Positions 25,557 through 34,784 of a stretch of 64,000 nt of DNA are shown piece by piece. Each line of letters starts with the position of its first letter. The first letter of the stretch is position 1. The stretch is from the NCBI RefSeq assembly GCF_014192015.1, contig NZ_JACHXJ010000004.1, positions 310,001 to 374,000 of the forward strand. Reading direction: 5' to 3'. The position numbers and the translations under genes are program-made. This DNA is from Paenibacillus rhizosphaerae. Its GTDB lineage: Bacteria > Bacillota > Bacilli > Paenibacillales > Paenibacillaceae. Under the pieces are notes generated by a model, which saw only the letters and a list, made by a program, of their open reading frames with translations, had not been told where the DNA came from and made no database searches.

Positions 25557-25570
25557 CTAAATTGAATGGC

Positions 25571-26800
25571 TTATTTTCCTGCACCTGACGGCCCCTGCAG
25601 TCCAGTCTGGCGAACAAGCTTCCGCCGCTGCAGCTGGAAGGCCGCAAAGCTGAGCACGACCATGCCGACGGTGAACACCGCAAGCATCCAGGCTGACTGG
25701 TTCACTTCCAGATGATCCAGGCTCCAGCCCATGAAGAGCGGCAGGATGGCTCCGCCGACGCCGCCGGAGGCGATCAAAATGCTGGGCGTCGATTCTTCGC
25801 TGCCCTGCAGAAGCTTGCTCGCAAACACGAGCGCAATCGAGAAGATCCCCGACATGAACAGCCCGAGCAGCAGGATGATCGCGAAAGCCGACCATACCTG
25901 GCCCATCAGCGGGAACACGATCAGCAGCACCAAGGTGATGAGGCAGCTGAACAGTACGTAGACCCGGTAGTGAATCTTTTCGGCGACGACGCCGGCAAAG
26001 ATCCGGCCGACGGACATCGCGATCCAGAAACAGGTCACGCTGAGCGCCGCGGGGGCTTCCTTCATGCCCATTTTTTCAATCAGGATGGCGGGCATAAAGT
26101 TGGCCAGGCTCATTTCGGTGCCGACGTACAGGAAGAAGAATACGATAAAGAGGACGAGAATGCCGAAGGCTCCGCCTTGATAAGGGAAGCGTTTGGCCGC
26201 GGCATGCTCTTGACCGGACACGGAAGCGGAGGGCCCTTTGGCGCTCAGCACCGCATCGATTTCACCGAAGGATGCTTTCGACCAGAACAGCAGCGTGACG
26301 AGCGCGAACAGCGAAATGACGAGGAAGGAGAATCTCCACCAGCCTTCCGTAATGAATCCGCTTGCGATCAGCGGCATAACCATGGCCCCAACCCCGAAGA
26401 AAACCTCCAGGCGGCTCATTGCCACAGCGGTTTTATCGGTAATCGCCGCAATAATAATGGTCCCGATCACCGCTTCGATCATGCCGAAGCCAAAGCCTGC
26501 GCACACGGCGATGGCATACAGCCATTCCCAAGGCGGCAGCAGGGTGTAGACCAGCTCGGCGGCCGTAAGCAGGCCGATGGCGATCAACAGCCCGCCCCTT
26601 TTGCCGAAACGGCGGTTCAGCCACGGGGATACGAGCACGCCGGCCAGAAAACCGGCGAACTGGGTGAAGATCAGCGTCCCGCCTTCGCTGTATTCACGGT
26701 GATAATGCTCCAGCAGCACGGGAAGGACCGATCCCAGCACGACATGCGCCAGGCCGATCAGAAAATAGGATAGACACCCTATCCAAATGAGTCGTTTCAT
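25571..26800 (-). CDS. MFS transporter
   Basis: Major-facilitator membrane protein of 409 aa with about 12 helices. A cytoplasmic loop of about 35 residues between helices 6 and 7 (SFGEIDAVLSAKGPSASVSGQE) is typical. The loop after helix 2 reads NRRFGKRGG, the usual A-motif place. The N-terminal half resembles FucP/YfkF-like carriers, but the substrate cannot be told. AAAGGAG precedes the ATG. It is a single gene with its own terminator. Confidence 0.85.
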   Translation of the reverse strand: MKRLIWIGCLSYFLIGLAHVVLGSVLPVLLEHYHREYSEGGTLIFTQFAGFLAGVLVSPWLNRRFGKRGGLLIAIGLLTAAELVYTLLPPWEWLYAIAVCAGFGFGMIEAVIGTIIIAAITDKTAVAMSRLEVFFGVGAMVMPLIASGFITEGWWRFSFLVISLFALVTLLFWSKASFGEIDAVLSAKGPSASVSGQEHAAAKRFPYQGGAFGILVLFIVFFFLYVGTEMSLANFMPAILIEKMGMKEAPAALSVTCFWIAMSVGRIFAGVVAEKIHYRVYVLFSCLITLVLLIVFPLMGQVWSAFAIILLLGLFMSGIFSIALVFASKLLQGSEESTPSILIASGGVGGAILPLFMGWSLDHLEVNQSAWMLAVFTVGMVVLSFAAFQLQRRKLVRQTGLQGPSGAGK

Positions 26801-27013
26801 GAGGAACTCCTTTACAGTATTAAATTCATGGTGCGGACAAGCCGGATGACGGCCGGTATCTCCATCATAACAAGGTATTCAGGGCACGTCATGTCTATTC
26901 TTGGATAAAAGTTACCGTGTTCGAAGGTTCATCCTATACCGGTCAGGGTACACTATGGTTACGGGTTGCGACCCATGGACAACACGAAGCTGAAAGGAGC
27001 GGATCATCTAGAG

Positions 27014-27433
27014 ATGGAAGCGAAAATCATCCTGGAACAAAATCTGGCCAAAATACTGGATCACAACCAGTTTTGCTCATTTGCCACGGTGGAAGGGAAC
27101 CGCCCGAAGCAGCGGTATATGGCTTTATATAATCAGGGCCTTAGCATCCATCTGGTCACCGACCGCAAGACGCATAAAGTCGAGGAGCTGGAGCAGAATC
27201 CTCACGTTTCCCTGCTGCTTGGCTATGAAATCGGGGGATCGCGGGAGATTGTGGAGATTGAAGGAACCTGCAAAGTAACGGATGAGGACTCCCTGCGTAA
27301 GCAGATCTGGAAGGAAGAATTCAAGAAACAGTTTACCGGCCCCGATGATCCGGATTACGTCCTGCTTGAAGTTACGCCCATCCGTGTAGAATATACGGGA
27401 AAAGACGGGGAGAAGCACGAATGGATCGAGTAG
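27014..27433 (+). CDS. Pyridoxamine 5'-phosphate oxidase-like general stress protein
   Basis: Split-barrel flavin-binding protein of about 139 aa (PNPOx-like, related to B. subtilis YdaG/YzzA). Family features are LDHNQFCSFATVEGNRPKQRYMALY, THKVEELEQNPHVSLLLGYE and DDPDYVLLEVTPIRVEY. AAAGGAG lies about 13 bases before ATG 27014; in-frame ATGs at 26966 and 26975 lack a ribosome site, so the N terminus is not certain. Role inferred as stress-related flavin or coenzyme binding. Confidence 0.82.
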   Translation: MEAKIILEQNLAKILDHNQFCSFATVEGNRPKQRYMALYNQGLSIHLVTDRKTHKVEELEQNPHVSLLLGYEIGGSREIVEIEGTCKVTDEDSLRKQIWKEEFKKQFTGPDDPDYVLLEVTPIRVEYTGKDGEKHEWIE

Positions 27434-27489
27434 ATTTACCCTGTCTATAAGGAATTGGAACCATTTTCATAGATCTGTAATACGACCTG

Positions 27490-27523
27490 ATGCTCGAGAC
27501 CTTGTTCTCGGGCATTATTTTTT
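27490..27523 (+). terminator. Terminator of the PNPOx-like gene
   Basis: ATGCTCGAGA pairs with TCTCGGGCAT (one G-T pair) over 6 bases, followed by TATTTTTTG. Confidence 0.82.
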
Positions 27524-27675
27524 GACAATTGGATGTATTTGTCTTTATTTCACAGGTTACATCGATATAAACTACTCTTGTAGACAGAACTTAATTTAAC
27601 AATGGTTAGTTAAATAAAGGAGTTAAAATTTGTTCTGCCCACCGTACTCGATGTACATCTATTAGGAGGGGTAAC

Positions 27676-29952
27676 ATGTCGAAGTCCCGTAAAAAAGTCC
27701 TCAAAGGCATCACCGCCGCAGCCGTTGCGATCAACGTGCTCGCCGTTCCGATGGTGCCTGCATTTGCGGACAGCAGCAGCAACGGATCCAAGGTGAAACT
27801 GCGGATCATGGAAACATCCGATTTGCACGTGAACATGGTCAACTATGACTACTATGCGGACAAGCCCACTGACGAATACGGGTTTGCCAAGACGGCCAGC
27901 CTGATCAAGGCAGCCAGAAACGAAGCGAAGAACAGCCTGCTGTTCGACAACGGGGACTTGATTCAAGGGAATCCGCTTGGCGACTATGTGGCCAAAGTGA
28001 AACCGCTTAAAGAGGGCGAAGTGCACCCGGTTTACAAAGCTATGGATCTCATGGATTACGATGCCGGAGGCGTCGGCAACCATGAATTCAACTATGGCCT
28101 GGATTTCCTGAAGCTGTCGGAAGAGGGAGCGAACTTCCCGATTGTCAACGCCAACGTCTACAAGGACGACGGGGACAAGGATGACAGCAACGACGTGAAC
28201 TATTTTACCCCTTATACGATTTTGGACAAAAAGGTAACGGACGAAAACGGCAAGGAGCAGACGATCAAGGTCGGCGTGATCGCATTCGTTCCTCCGCAAA
28301 TTTCCCAGTGGGATAAAGCCAACCTGGAAGGCAAAGTCATCGTGAAGGACATGGTCGAGACGGCCAAAAAGTTCATTCCGCAAATGAAGAAGGAAGGAGC
28401 CGACGTCATCGTCGCCATTCCTCACTCCGGTTTCGAGGATATCCCGGAGACGCCCCTGATGGAGAACACCGTTCTGTATCTGAGCCAGGTGGAAGGAATC
28501 GACGCCATCCTGTTCGGACATGCCCATAAAACGTTCCCGAGCGCAGAATTTAAAGGCAAAACCGGTGTCGATCTGGAGAAAGGCACGATTAACGGCGTTC
28601 CTTCGGTTGAACCTGGATTCTGGGGCGATCACCTCGGCATCATCGACCTGAACCTGGAGAACGTGGACGGCAAGTGGAAAGTGGTCGACTCGAAAACCGA
28701 AGCGCGCCCGATCTACGATACGGCGAACAAGAAGGCGCTCGTTGACGCCGATCAAGAAATCGTGGATGCAGTGAAGACCGAGCATGATGCAACAATCGAT
28801 TATGTACGCGGTCCGGTAGGCAAAACCAGTGCGCCGATCAACAGTTATTTTGCACTTGTACAGGACGATCCGTCCATTCAAATCGTCACCAACGCGCAGA
28901 AATGGTACGTCGAGAAAAACCTAAAGGGAACCGAATACGAAAACCTTCCGGTGCTGTCGGCAGGAGCTCCATTCAAGGCAGGCGGACGTAACGGGGCTTC
29001 TTATTATACAAACATTCCGACCGGAACGATCGCGATCAAGAACGTCTCGGACCTCTATGTATACCCGAACACCGTGCATGCCGTTGTGGTCACGGGAGCT
29101 GAAGTGAAGGAATGGCTGGAGTGGTCCGCAGGCCAGTTCAATCAGATCGATCCTTCCAAGACGACCGAGCAGCCGCTCGTGAACATGGACTTCCCGACAT
29201 ACAATTACGACGTCATCGATGGCGTAACGTATCAAATCGATGTGACCCAGCCGAACAAATACGATGCGAAGGGCACTGTCGTGAATCCTTCGGCAAGCCG
29301 TATCACGAATCTGCAGTTCGACGGCAAGCCGATCGACCTGAAACAGAAGTTCGTCGTGGCGACCAACAACTACCGCGCTTCTTCCTCGAAGCTCGCCAAC
29401 CCGGACGGCAAGCGGATCATTATGGCCGCTCCGGACGAAAATCGCCAGGTCATCATTGACTACATCCGCGACAACGGAACCATCAACCCGTCCGCTGACG
29501 GTAACTGGACCTTTGCGCCGGTGGACGCCAAGCTGAACGTGACCTTTACCTCCTCTCCGGATGCGAAGGACCTTGCGGCCAGCAGCAAAAACATGAAATA
29601 CATCGGCGGGGCCGAGGATGGCTTTGCCAAGTACGGACTTGATTTGTCGGTCAGCACGGCAGGTACGGCACCCGTGACGCCTCCGGCAACCACACCGGGG
29701 ACGCCTTCGAAGCCATCCGAGCCATCAACTCCGGCGCAGCCTTCCAAACCGTCCACGCCGTCCAAACCGTCCACACCGTCCAAACCGGCACCGGACACGA
29801 AGCCTTCCGGCAAGGTATACGTCATCAAGAAGGGTGACAACCTGTATCGTATCGGCATCAAGTTCGGCGTAGACTGGAAGACCATTGCCCATGTCAACGG
29901 CATTACGAACGTGCACGGATTGAAGGTCGGACAGCAAATTATGATTCCGTAA
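27676..29952 (+). CDS. Secreted 2',3'-cyclic-nucleotide phosphodiesterase/3'-nucleotidase with LysM domain
   Basis: Exported enzyme of 758 aa that would release phosphate from extracellular nucleotides. A signal peptide ends near PAFADS. The metallophosphoesterase domain shows ETSDLHVNM, FDNGDLIQGNPLGDY, GVGNHEFNYGLDF, AIPHSGFE and FGHAHKTFP (about residues 36-290). The 5'-nucleotidase C-terminal domain follows (about 370-620) with DFPTYNYDVIDGVTYQIDVT. A Pro/Ser/Lys-rich spacer with repeated PSKPSTP units (about 675-710) leads to one LysM domain ending VGQQIMIP, which binds peptidoglycan. It lacks the LPxTG anchor of B. subtilis YfkN; LysM replaces it. TTAGGAGGGG precedes the ATG. Confidence 0.93.
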   Translation: MSKSRKKVLKGITAAAVAINVLAVPMVPAFADSSSNGSKVKLRIMETSDLHVNMVNYDYYADKPTDEYGFAKTASLIKAARNEAKNSLLFDNGDLIQGNPLGDYVAKVKPLKEGEVHPVYKAMDLMDYDAGGVGNHEFNYGLDFLKLSEEGANFPIVNANVYKDDGDKDDSNDVNYFTPYTILDKKVTDENGKEQTIKVGVIAFVPPQISQWDKANLEGKVIVKDMVETAKKFIPQMKKEGADVIVAIPHSGFEDIPETPLMENTVLYLSQVEGIDAILFGHAHKTFPSAEFKGKTGVDLEKGTINGVPSVEPGFWGDHLGIIDLNLENVDGKWKVVDSKTEARPIYDTANKKALVDADQEIVDAVKTEHDATIDYVRGPVGKTSAPINSYFALVQDDPSIQIVTNAQKWYVEKNLKGTEYENLPVLSAGAPFKAGGRNGASYYTNIPTGTIAIKNVSDLYVYPNTVHAVVVTGAEVKEWLEWSAGQFNQIDPSKTTEQPLVNMDFPTYNYDVIDGVTYQIDVTQPNKYDAKGTVVNPSASRITNLQFDGKPIDLKQKFVVATNNYRASSSKLANPDGKRIIMAAPDENRQVIIDYIRDNGTINPSADGNWTFAPVDAKLNVTFTSSPDAKDLAASSKNMKYIGGAEDGFAKYGLDLSVSTAGTAPVTPPATTPGTPSKPSEPSTPAQPSKPSTPSKPSTPSKPAPDTKPSGKVYVIKKGDNLYRIGIKFGVDWKTIAHVNGITNVHGLKVGQQIMIP

Positions 29953-30059
29953 GGCGACTTGCCTGAAGTGGATATTTGATCATTCACCGGCAGGTGGAGA
30001 TGAAAGACTGAAGACTATCTGCAGCAGGAGCTTATAAACAATAGTCTATGGAGTACAAG

Positions 30060-30102
30060 AAAACCGGATCATTCCTCACAATAGGGGATGGTCCGGTTTT
30101 TA
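30060..30102 (+). terminator. Terminator of the nucleotidase gene
   Basis: AAAACCGGATCATTCC pairs with GGGATGGTCCGGTTTT (one mismatch and one G-T pair), followed by TATTG. Confidence 0.8.
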
Positions 30103-30143
30103 TTGTTCCTACATGGGAGCTCTATCTTCCTGCATATTACAGG

Positions 30144-30190
30144 TTGACTTCCATTTACACTAATAATAGAATATCTAATGTTAGGACATT
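30144..30190 (+). promoter_or_regulatory. Promoter and candidate operator of the MarR gene
   Basis: TTGACT (30144-30149) and TAGAAT (30167-30172) are 17 bases apart. AATGTTAGGACATT (30177-30190), a perfect 5-4-5 inverted repeat, covers the expected start of transcription and could be the MarR autoregulatory site. Confidence 0.6.
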
Positions 30191-30304
30191 TAATTATAGG
30201 GTGTTTCTGAATATCCTATCTGCTAGACCCGCGTTTGTGGAATACTATCTCAATTACAAATACGGCCTTTCATTTAAGTATGAAACGGATAAGGAGGATA
30301 TATA

Positions 30305-30760
30305 TTGGCAGAACGCGATTCTTCAGGCAAGGAACTGGATCTACAGCTAGTACGCGTACTAAGAAACATGGTGAAAGAGCTATATGACAGCCTAGAAAGT
30401 GATATTGACAATTACGGGCTCAGCAGAGAAACATTTCAAATTTTAGAGCTTCTTTATAATAAAGGACCTCAGCCGATTCAGAAAATCAGCGATACTTTCT
30501 CGATTCCAAGCGGGAGTATCACTTACGTAGTCGATAAGCTTGAGAAAAAGGGGCTGGTGGAACGAGTGCCAATACCTGGCGATCGGCGAAAAACGAACGT
30601 GACATTAACTGATGAAGGGCGGAGTCAATTTGATCTTATTTTCCCCAAGCACGCTGAATTGATCTCTGATCATTTATCCTTCGCGACGGATGAGGAGAAG
30701 CTTGAGCTTATCCGTGTGATGAAGAAAATCGGATATGGGATCAAAAATCGTAAGGGATAA
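30305..30760 (+). CDS. MarR-family transcriptional regulator
   Basis: Winged-helix regulator of 151 aa. The DNA-binding part reads QKISDTFSIPSGSITYVVDKLEKKGLVERVPIPGDRRKTNVTLTDEG (about residues 63-108), the classic MarR recognition helix and wing. It starts at a TTG with AAGGAGG eight bases upstream. No Cys is present, so a thiol switch like OhrR is unlikely. It precedes an LLM flavin oxidoreductase gene by 70 bases, the probable target, with DoxX and SDR remnants following. Similar units respond to quinones or other electrophiles. Confidence 0.88.
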   Translation: MAERDSSGKELDLQLVRVLRNMVKELYDSLESDIDNYGLSRETFQILELLYNKGPQPIQKISDTFSIPSGSITYVVDKLEKKGLVERVPIPGDRRKTNVTLTDEGRSQFDLIFPKHAELISDHLSFATDEEKLELIRVMKKIGYGIKNRKG

Positions 30761-30830
30761 CCATGGTTCCGAAACCCTTGGAAAACGAGTATTTCATACA
30801 GATGATGTAACTAACTAGGAGGATCTAATC

Positions 30831-31883
30831 ATGGAAATAGGTGTTGATACGTTTGTTGAAACGACTCCGGATGCTCATACAGGTGAGACAATCAGTCATG
30901 CCGAGCGGTTACGTCAGGTCGTAGAAGAAATTGTTCTTGCCGATCAAGTAGGACTTGATGTATTTGGAGTTGGTGAGCATCATCGCAAGGAATTTGGGGA
31001 TTCCGCTACTGCCGTCATTTTGGCGGCAGCAGCACCTATGACCAAGAGAATTCGCTTGACCAGTTCGGTTACCGTACTCTCTGCGGTAGATCCGGTACGT
31101 TTATTTCAGCAATTCTCTACACTTGATGGTATCTCGAATGGGCGAGCAGAGATTATCGCGGGTCGAGGATCCATGGTCGATGCGTTTCCGTTGTTTGGTT
31201 ATGATTTAAAAGATTATGATCAGCTATTTGAAGAGAAATTGGAGCTTTTGCTGAAATTAAGGCAATCGGAGAAGGTAACCTGGAAGGGCGGGTTTCGGCC
31301 AGCCTTTACGAATTTGGGCGTCTATCCTCGCCCTGTTCAGACCCCACTGCCGGTATGGCTTGGCAGTGGTGGAAATCCGGAATCGGTTATTCGGGCCGGC
31401 GAGCTCGGATTGCCGCTTGTATTGGCTATTATTGGTGGGAGCCCATTAAGGTTTGCCCCGCTCGTTCCGCTGTATAAGAAGGCTGCAGCACATGCAGGAC
31501 ATGATATATCGAAATTAAAGATCGCCGTACATTCGCTCGGGTATGTAGGTGAAAGCAACTCGCTTGCAGCCGATAAGTATTTTCCGTCTACTCAAGCATC
31601 GTTTAACTATTTTGCCAGAGAGCGTGGCTGGGGGCAGTATACCCGTTCACAATTTGATGACGGACGGACATTGGAAGGTGCCTTATACGTTGGAGATTCC
31701 GAAACGGTGGCCAACAAGATTATATTTATGAGTAAACACTTAGGATTTACGCGGTTTTTCATGCACTTGCCTGTCGGTACCATGCCGCATGAGGACGTCA
31801 TGAAAGCCATAGAGCTGTTGGGCAGGGAAGTCGCTCCGCGGGTTCGTGAACAGGTCGCGAAATGGGAAGAGGACCATAAATAA
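30831..31883 (+). CDS. LLM-class flavin-dependent oxidoreductase
   Basis: Luciferase-like monooxygenase-family enzyme of 350 aa. Typical features: MEIGVDTFVETTPDAHTGE, DVFGVGEHHRKEFGDS near residue 43, SSVTVLSAVDPVRLFQQFSTLDGISNGRAEIIAGRGS (about 80-115) and LPVWLGSGGNPES near residue 175. It would use FMNH2 or F420-like cofactor on an unknown organic substrate. AGGAGG lies about 9 bases before the ATG. Downstream, the DoxX frame begins after 35 bases, so they formed one operon with the MarR gene. Confidence 0.9.
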   Translation: MEIGVDTFVETTPDAHTGETISHAERLRQVVEEIVLADQVGLDVFGVGEHHRKEFGDSATAVILAAAAPMTKRIRLTSSVTVLSAVDPVRLFQQFSTLDGISNGRAEIIAGRGSMVDAFPLFGYDLKDYDQLFEEKLELLLKLRQSEKVTWKGGFRPAFTNLGVYPRPVQTPLPVWLGSGGNPESVIRAGELGLPLVLAIIGGSPLRFAPLVPLYKKAAAHAGHDISKLKIAVHSLGYVGESNSLAADKYFPSTQASFNYFARERGWGQYTRSQFDDGRTLEGALYVGDSETVANKIIFMSKHLGFTRFFMHLPVGTMPHEDVMKAIELLGREVAPRVREQVAKWEEDHK

Positions 31884-31918
31884 CACATCCAAGATACGAA
31901 GAGGGAGAGAACTACATC

Positions 31919-32271
31919 ATGCATATTTTATCTATTATCCTTCAAGATATTTTAGGGTTAGGATTCCTCATGTTTGGTTTTATGAAATTCGGATCGAAAC
32001 AAATGGTTGAAGTGTATAAGCATTATGGTTACCCGGGCTGGTTTAGATTTTTTACAGGATTCATTGAAGTTATTTCAAGATTTTGGTTATTGCGGGGGTT
32101 TGGAATTAAACATTGGCTGCCTGGGGTAGTTTAATCATTGTGATTACGATGCTTGGGGCGATCCTTACGCATATTAAAATAAACGACAATGTAAAACAAA
32201 TGATAATGCCGATTGTATTGTTTCTCATTGGTTTGGCGGTATTGCTGATAAACTTTGATCAACTCATTTAA
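31919..32271 (+). pseudogene. Frameshifted DoxX-family membrane protein gene
   Basis: The first reading frame gives 71 residues (LGLGFLMFGFMKFGSKQMVEVYKH, a DoxX start) and stops at 32134. The continuation lies in another frame: from about 32112 it reads AAWGSLIIVITMLGAILTHI and ends LIGLAVLLINFDQLI at 32271. Together they make a normal DoxX protein of about 117 residues with four helices. Adding one base near 32107-32112, just after GFGIKH, restores it, so one base appears to be missing here. A GAGGGAG ribosome site precedes the ATG. It could be a sequencing error; read depth would tell. Confidence 0.75.
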
Positions 32272-32365
32272 CCATTTTAGAATAAAACGCGAATACTACA
32301 CGGAATGAATTGGAACCATTTTTGCAATATTAACTCTTAAACAGTCAAGTTTTGGAGGAAGACCG

Positions 32366-32440
32366 ATGAATTGCCTGAAAGCTATGCTCAATAATACAGG
32401 AACGAACTATGCGATAGACGGTGGCGCTTCCGCTTGGTAA
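32366..32440 (+). pseudogene. Remnant of a short-chain dehydrogenase (start plus C-terminal end)
   Basis: A 24-codon frame with its own GGAGGA ribosome site ends NYAIDGGASAW, which matches the C-terminal strand of SDR enzymes (usually VDGGAS). The body of the enzyme is absent, so this looks like a gene that lost its middle by deletion and kept start and end. A functional 24-residue peptide cannot be excluded. Confidence 0.5.
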
Positions 32441-32466
32441 AACAGGCTGTACGGCAACAAAGATAG

Positions 32467-32505
32467 GAAGAAGCTGATCGGATACGCTCGGTCAGCTTCT
32501 TTTTC
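32467..32505. terminator. Bidirectional terminator
   Basis: GAAGAAGCTGA pairs with TCAGCTTCTTTTT across a 13-15-base loop. It closes the MarR-LLM transcript and the convergent ger operon. Confidence 0.8.
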
Positions 32506-32520
32506 TACCCAAAAATCCCA

Positions 32521-33621
32521 TCAAGGGGCTTTCGCATCGGTTTGTTTTAAGTATTTGCGGGCAATCCCGATTACCCATAAAAGTAGCGGTATACCAAACA
32601 AGAATATCGGTAACACAACGTTTTTCCAGAAGTGCGGAAAATTCACTTGGGTAACATCCACGTTTCCAGGATATAAAGCAACTGCCAATACCGATAATCC
32701 GGTGATCCAGAGCATGTTTCGCCATTTTTGCATATGGAATAATCGAGCTGTTCCGTAACTCGCCATGAACATATAGAGGCATATTTTGATGAACACGCTG
32801 AAGCAGGTGCCGACGACCAGTAAAATATCGAGGTTTTGAATGAATTCCATGACTGAAATATATTGACTGACCGCATATACAGGGTACTGCAGTTTGGCTG
32901 GAACGGTATTGTCCAGTATCATCAACACGTCAAGCGTAACGTTTAAGAGGACGATTGCAGCAATGCCCACGCTCCACAGACCGGAAGATACCGCTCTCTT
33001 TTTTTCAGCAAGAAAGGCGATCAGCATTACAATCATAACCGATTCGCCCAGGAAAGAAGCCCCCGGCAAGCTCCCCTTTAATACCGGTATAAGGCCTCCG
33101 GCAGGCAAAAGCGGAAGCAGCCGCTCCGGGCGTAAGTCTTTTATCGTTAGGAGCCGGAACAATACAAGGTTGATGACGATAATGGGCCCTATCACTTCGC
33201 TGCAGCGTCCAATGATATGGATGCCGCCATGCACCGCGTATATAATCACAAACAACATAAACAAGACGATAACCCATACTGGAGTCCTCATAAACAAGGT
33301 CATCTGAACGAAGTCCGCATATTGGCGTAAAACGATGCCTGCTACGCCAATCCAGAGAATTAAGTAAGCCATAATGATCATATAGCCCAACCATTTGCCT
33401 ACAATTTTCGGTACGTATTCGATGAATGTATCATTTGGATATAATAGGCTCAGCTTTGCCGCGATCAAGGTCATTAGCACTGACAACCCGCCTGCCAAAA
33501 GAACCGCCATTGGGGCGCCTTGATTGGCTTCTTTGAAAACCGGACCGATCGCTATTAGTAAAGTCATGCCTGATTCCATCGTAAATAACAACCAGAACAA
33601 TTGATATTTCGTCAGCTTCAT
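32521..33621 (-). CDS. Spore germination protein, GerAB family
   Basis: Integral membrane subunit of a nutrient germinant receptor, 366 aa with about ten helices, of the amino acid permease superfamily. The start KLTKYQLFWLLFTMESGMTLL and the region VPKIVGKWLGYMIIMAYLILWIG are typical of GerAB. I chose ATG 33621 with GGAG eight bases upstream; an upstream extension of 21 codons is not supported. It is the third gene of the ger operon, 10 bases after the GerAC gene. It would act in the inner spore membrane and may bind the germinant. Confidence 0.9.
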   Translation of the reverse strand: MKLTKYQLFWLLFTMESGMTLLIAIGPVFKEANQGAPMAVLLAGGLSVLMTLIAAKLSLLYPNDTFIEYVPKIVGKWLGYMIIMAYLILWIGVAGIVLRQYADFVQMTLFMRTPVWVIVLFMLFVIIYAVHGGIHIIGRCSEVIGPIIVINLVLFRLLTIKDLRPERLLPLLPAGGLIPVLKGSLPGASFLGESVMIVMLIAFLAEKKRAVSSGLWSVGIAAIVLLNVTLDVLMILDNTVPAKLQYPVYAVSQYISVMEFIQNLDILLVVGTCFSVFIKICLYMFMASYGTARLFHMQKWRNMLWITGLSVLAVALYPGNVDVTQVNFPHFWKNVVLPIFLFGIPLLLWVIGIARKYLKQTDAKAP

Positions 33622-33631
33622 TTCAAGCTCC

Positions 33632-34783
33632 TTACGGTTTATTAGGAGGAGGTCCCTGGAGTCCGATCCGTCTGATCTTAACATGTGAATTTACAGTGAT
33701 TTTTGCATCGGAAAACGCTTGCTCCCACCCAGAATCCAAATCTGTCCATTCCGAGGGATGTTGCCGGCTGAACGCTTTTCCGAATTGAAACACATCGACT
33801 TTGAACTGCTGTTGTGCTTTTTTGATCACGTTTAAAATGGCTGTCTCCACATGACGATTCAATTCAGCTTCGAACTTATTCAACTGATTGATATTTCGAA
33901 GATCAATTGCCGGAATGCTTTCCAACACGACAGCACCGCCTTTCATATCGACTTCAATTTCAACTCGATCGCGTTCAAATTTGGTGCGCACCTTGCATTT
34001 GGTTTGCCGGACATCAACGCTGAACGTTCCTCTTCCATCAGGAAGAGGAACTGTAACGGGAACACGATTGGTCTGTCCAGTCACCCACAACCGATAGGCC
34101 GACTCCATGCTATCGTAATAACCTGCCAACTGCTGTTTACGGTTAAGAACGGCACGGCCGTAAACGTGGATTGTTTTTTTTCTTTGCTTTGGGTCGTATA
34201 AAATTTCGACAGCAGGTAGCGTTAAGCCGCTTCCTTCAACATGTTCCTCGATTAATAACTCCAGCAGTGAATTACCGGTTTTCTTACCGATAATGTTTCT
34301 TAATTTGGAAAGGGCGATAACAGGCAGCTTCTCCAGCGGGTAGGATATTTCCATAAACTCGAGAGCGGTCCCTCCCTTTACGACCCACATATCGGATTTA
34401 AGCCGACTGTCGGGATCCCGGGTTACCGAGTCCATGAGGTCCGAGATGCCGGCTATTGCCATCTTTTCTCCGAAATAGATGTTATGACGATGCGTACGTG
34501 TAATTCTTCGCGACAGCTTTAACTGCATGTCAAAGAGGCAGTCAGATACCGTCTTTCCCACCCCTGTCTCGATGAGGTAAGATTTCTCCGCTCCTCCGCC
34601 ACCCTCTTTGGAATTCGTTGGAATCAGGAATTGCCCGGTGAGCATAATTTCCCCGTCCTTGAGCCGATCGACACCAGAACCAAACTCGAACAAGCGGTCG
34701 TTCAATTCGTGGCGGTCCCAACATCCGGTTAACGGAAGCAGGAGAAGGATGGCTGTCAGTACTCCAAGGCATTTGTTAAGCAT
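33632..34783 (-). CDS. Spore germination lipoprotein, Ger(x)C family
   Basis: Lipoprotein subunit of a germinant receptor, 383 aa. The lipobox LTGC falls at residues 18-21, followed by the family start WDRHELNDRLFEFGSGVD. Other family stretches are RTHRHNIYFGEKMAIAGISDLMDSVTRDPDSRLKSDMWV and the C-terminal FQFGKAFSRQHPSEW with its nearby Trp. It lies one base after the GerAA gene and 10 bases before GerAB, giving the order A-C-B instead of the more common A-B-C. Confidence 0.92.
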   Translation of the reverse strand: MLNKCLGVLTAILLLLPLTGCWDRHELNDRLFEFGSGVDRLKDGEIMLTGQFLIPTNSKEGGGGAEKSYLIETGVGKTVSDCLFDMQLKLSRRITRTHRHNIYFGEKMAIAGISDLMDSVTRDPDSRLKSDMWVVKGGTALEFMEISYPLEKLPVIALSKLRNIIGKKTGNSLLELLIEEHVEGSGLTLPAVEILYDPKQRKKTIHVYGRAVLNRKQQLAGYYDSMESAYRLWVTGQTNRVPVTVPLPDGRGTFSVDVRQTKCKVRTKFERDRVEIEVDMKGGAVVLESIPAIDLRNINQLNKFEAELNRHVETAILNVIKKAQQQFKVDVFQFGKAFSRQHPSEWTDLDSGWEQAFSDAKITVNSHVKIRRIGLQGPPPNKP

Positions 34784-34784
34784 A

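Larger units (their letters stand above)
29953..30304. other. Intergenic region: terminator, then MarR gene promoter
   Basis: The first half holds the nucleotidase terminator, the second the MarR promoter and a short palindrome. An open frame from 30048 crosses the terminator and promoter and is not a plausible gene. Confidence 0.6.

Noticed and set aside
25712..26773. 353-codon plus-strand frame opposite the MFS gene
   Set aside because: Shadow frame with unusual Gln/Asp/Glu/His-rich composition and no membrane segments.
27610..28881. 423-codon minus-strand frame opposite the nucleotidase
   Set aside because: Antisense of a clearly conserved enzyme; no start signal or family features.
29660..29820. 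Repeats in the nucleotidase spacer as a possible CRISPR or minisatellite
   Set aside because: The short repeats encode a Pro/Ser/Lys linker between domains and have no spacer structure.
29460..29987. Minus-strand frame with Gly-Leu-Asp-Gly repeats
   Set aside because: It is the antisense of the Pro/Ser/Lys spacer of the LysM nucleotidase, so the apparent repeats come from that spacer.
30048..30350. 100-codon plus-strand frame before the MarR gene
   Set aside because: It runs through a terminator and the MarR promoter and lacks a ribosome site.
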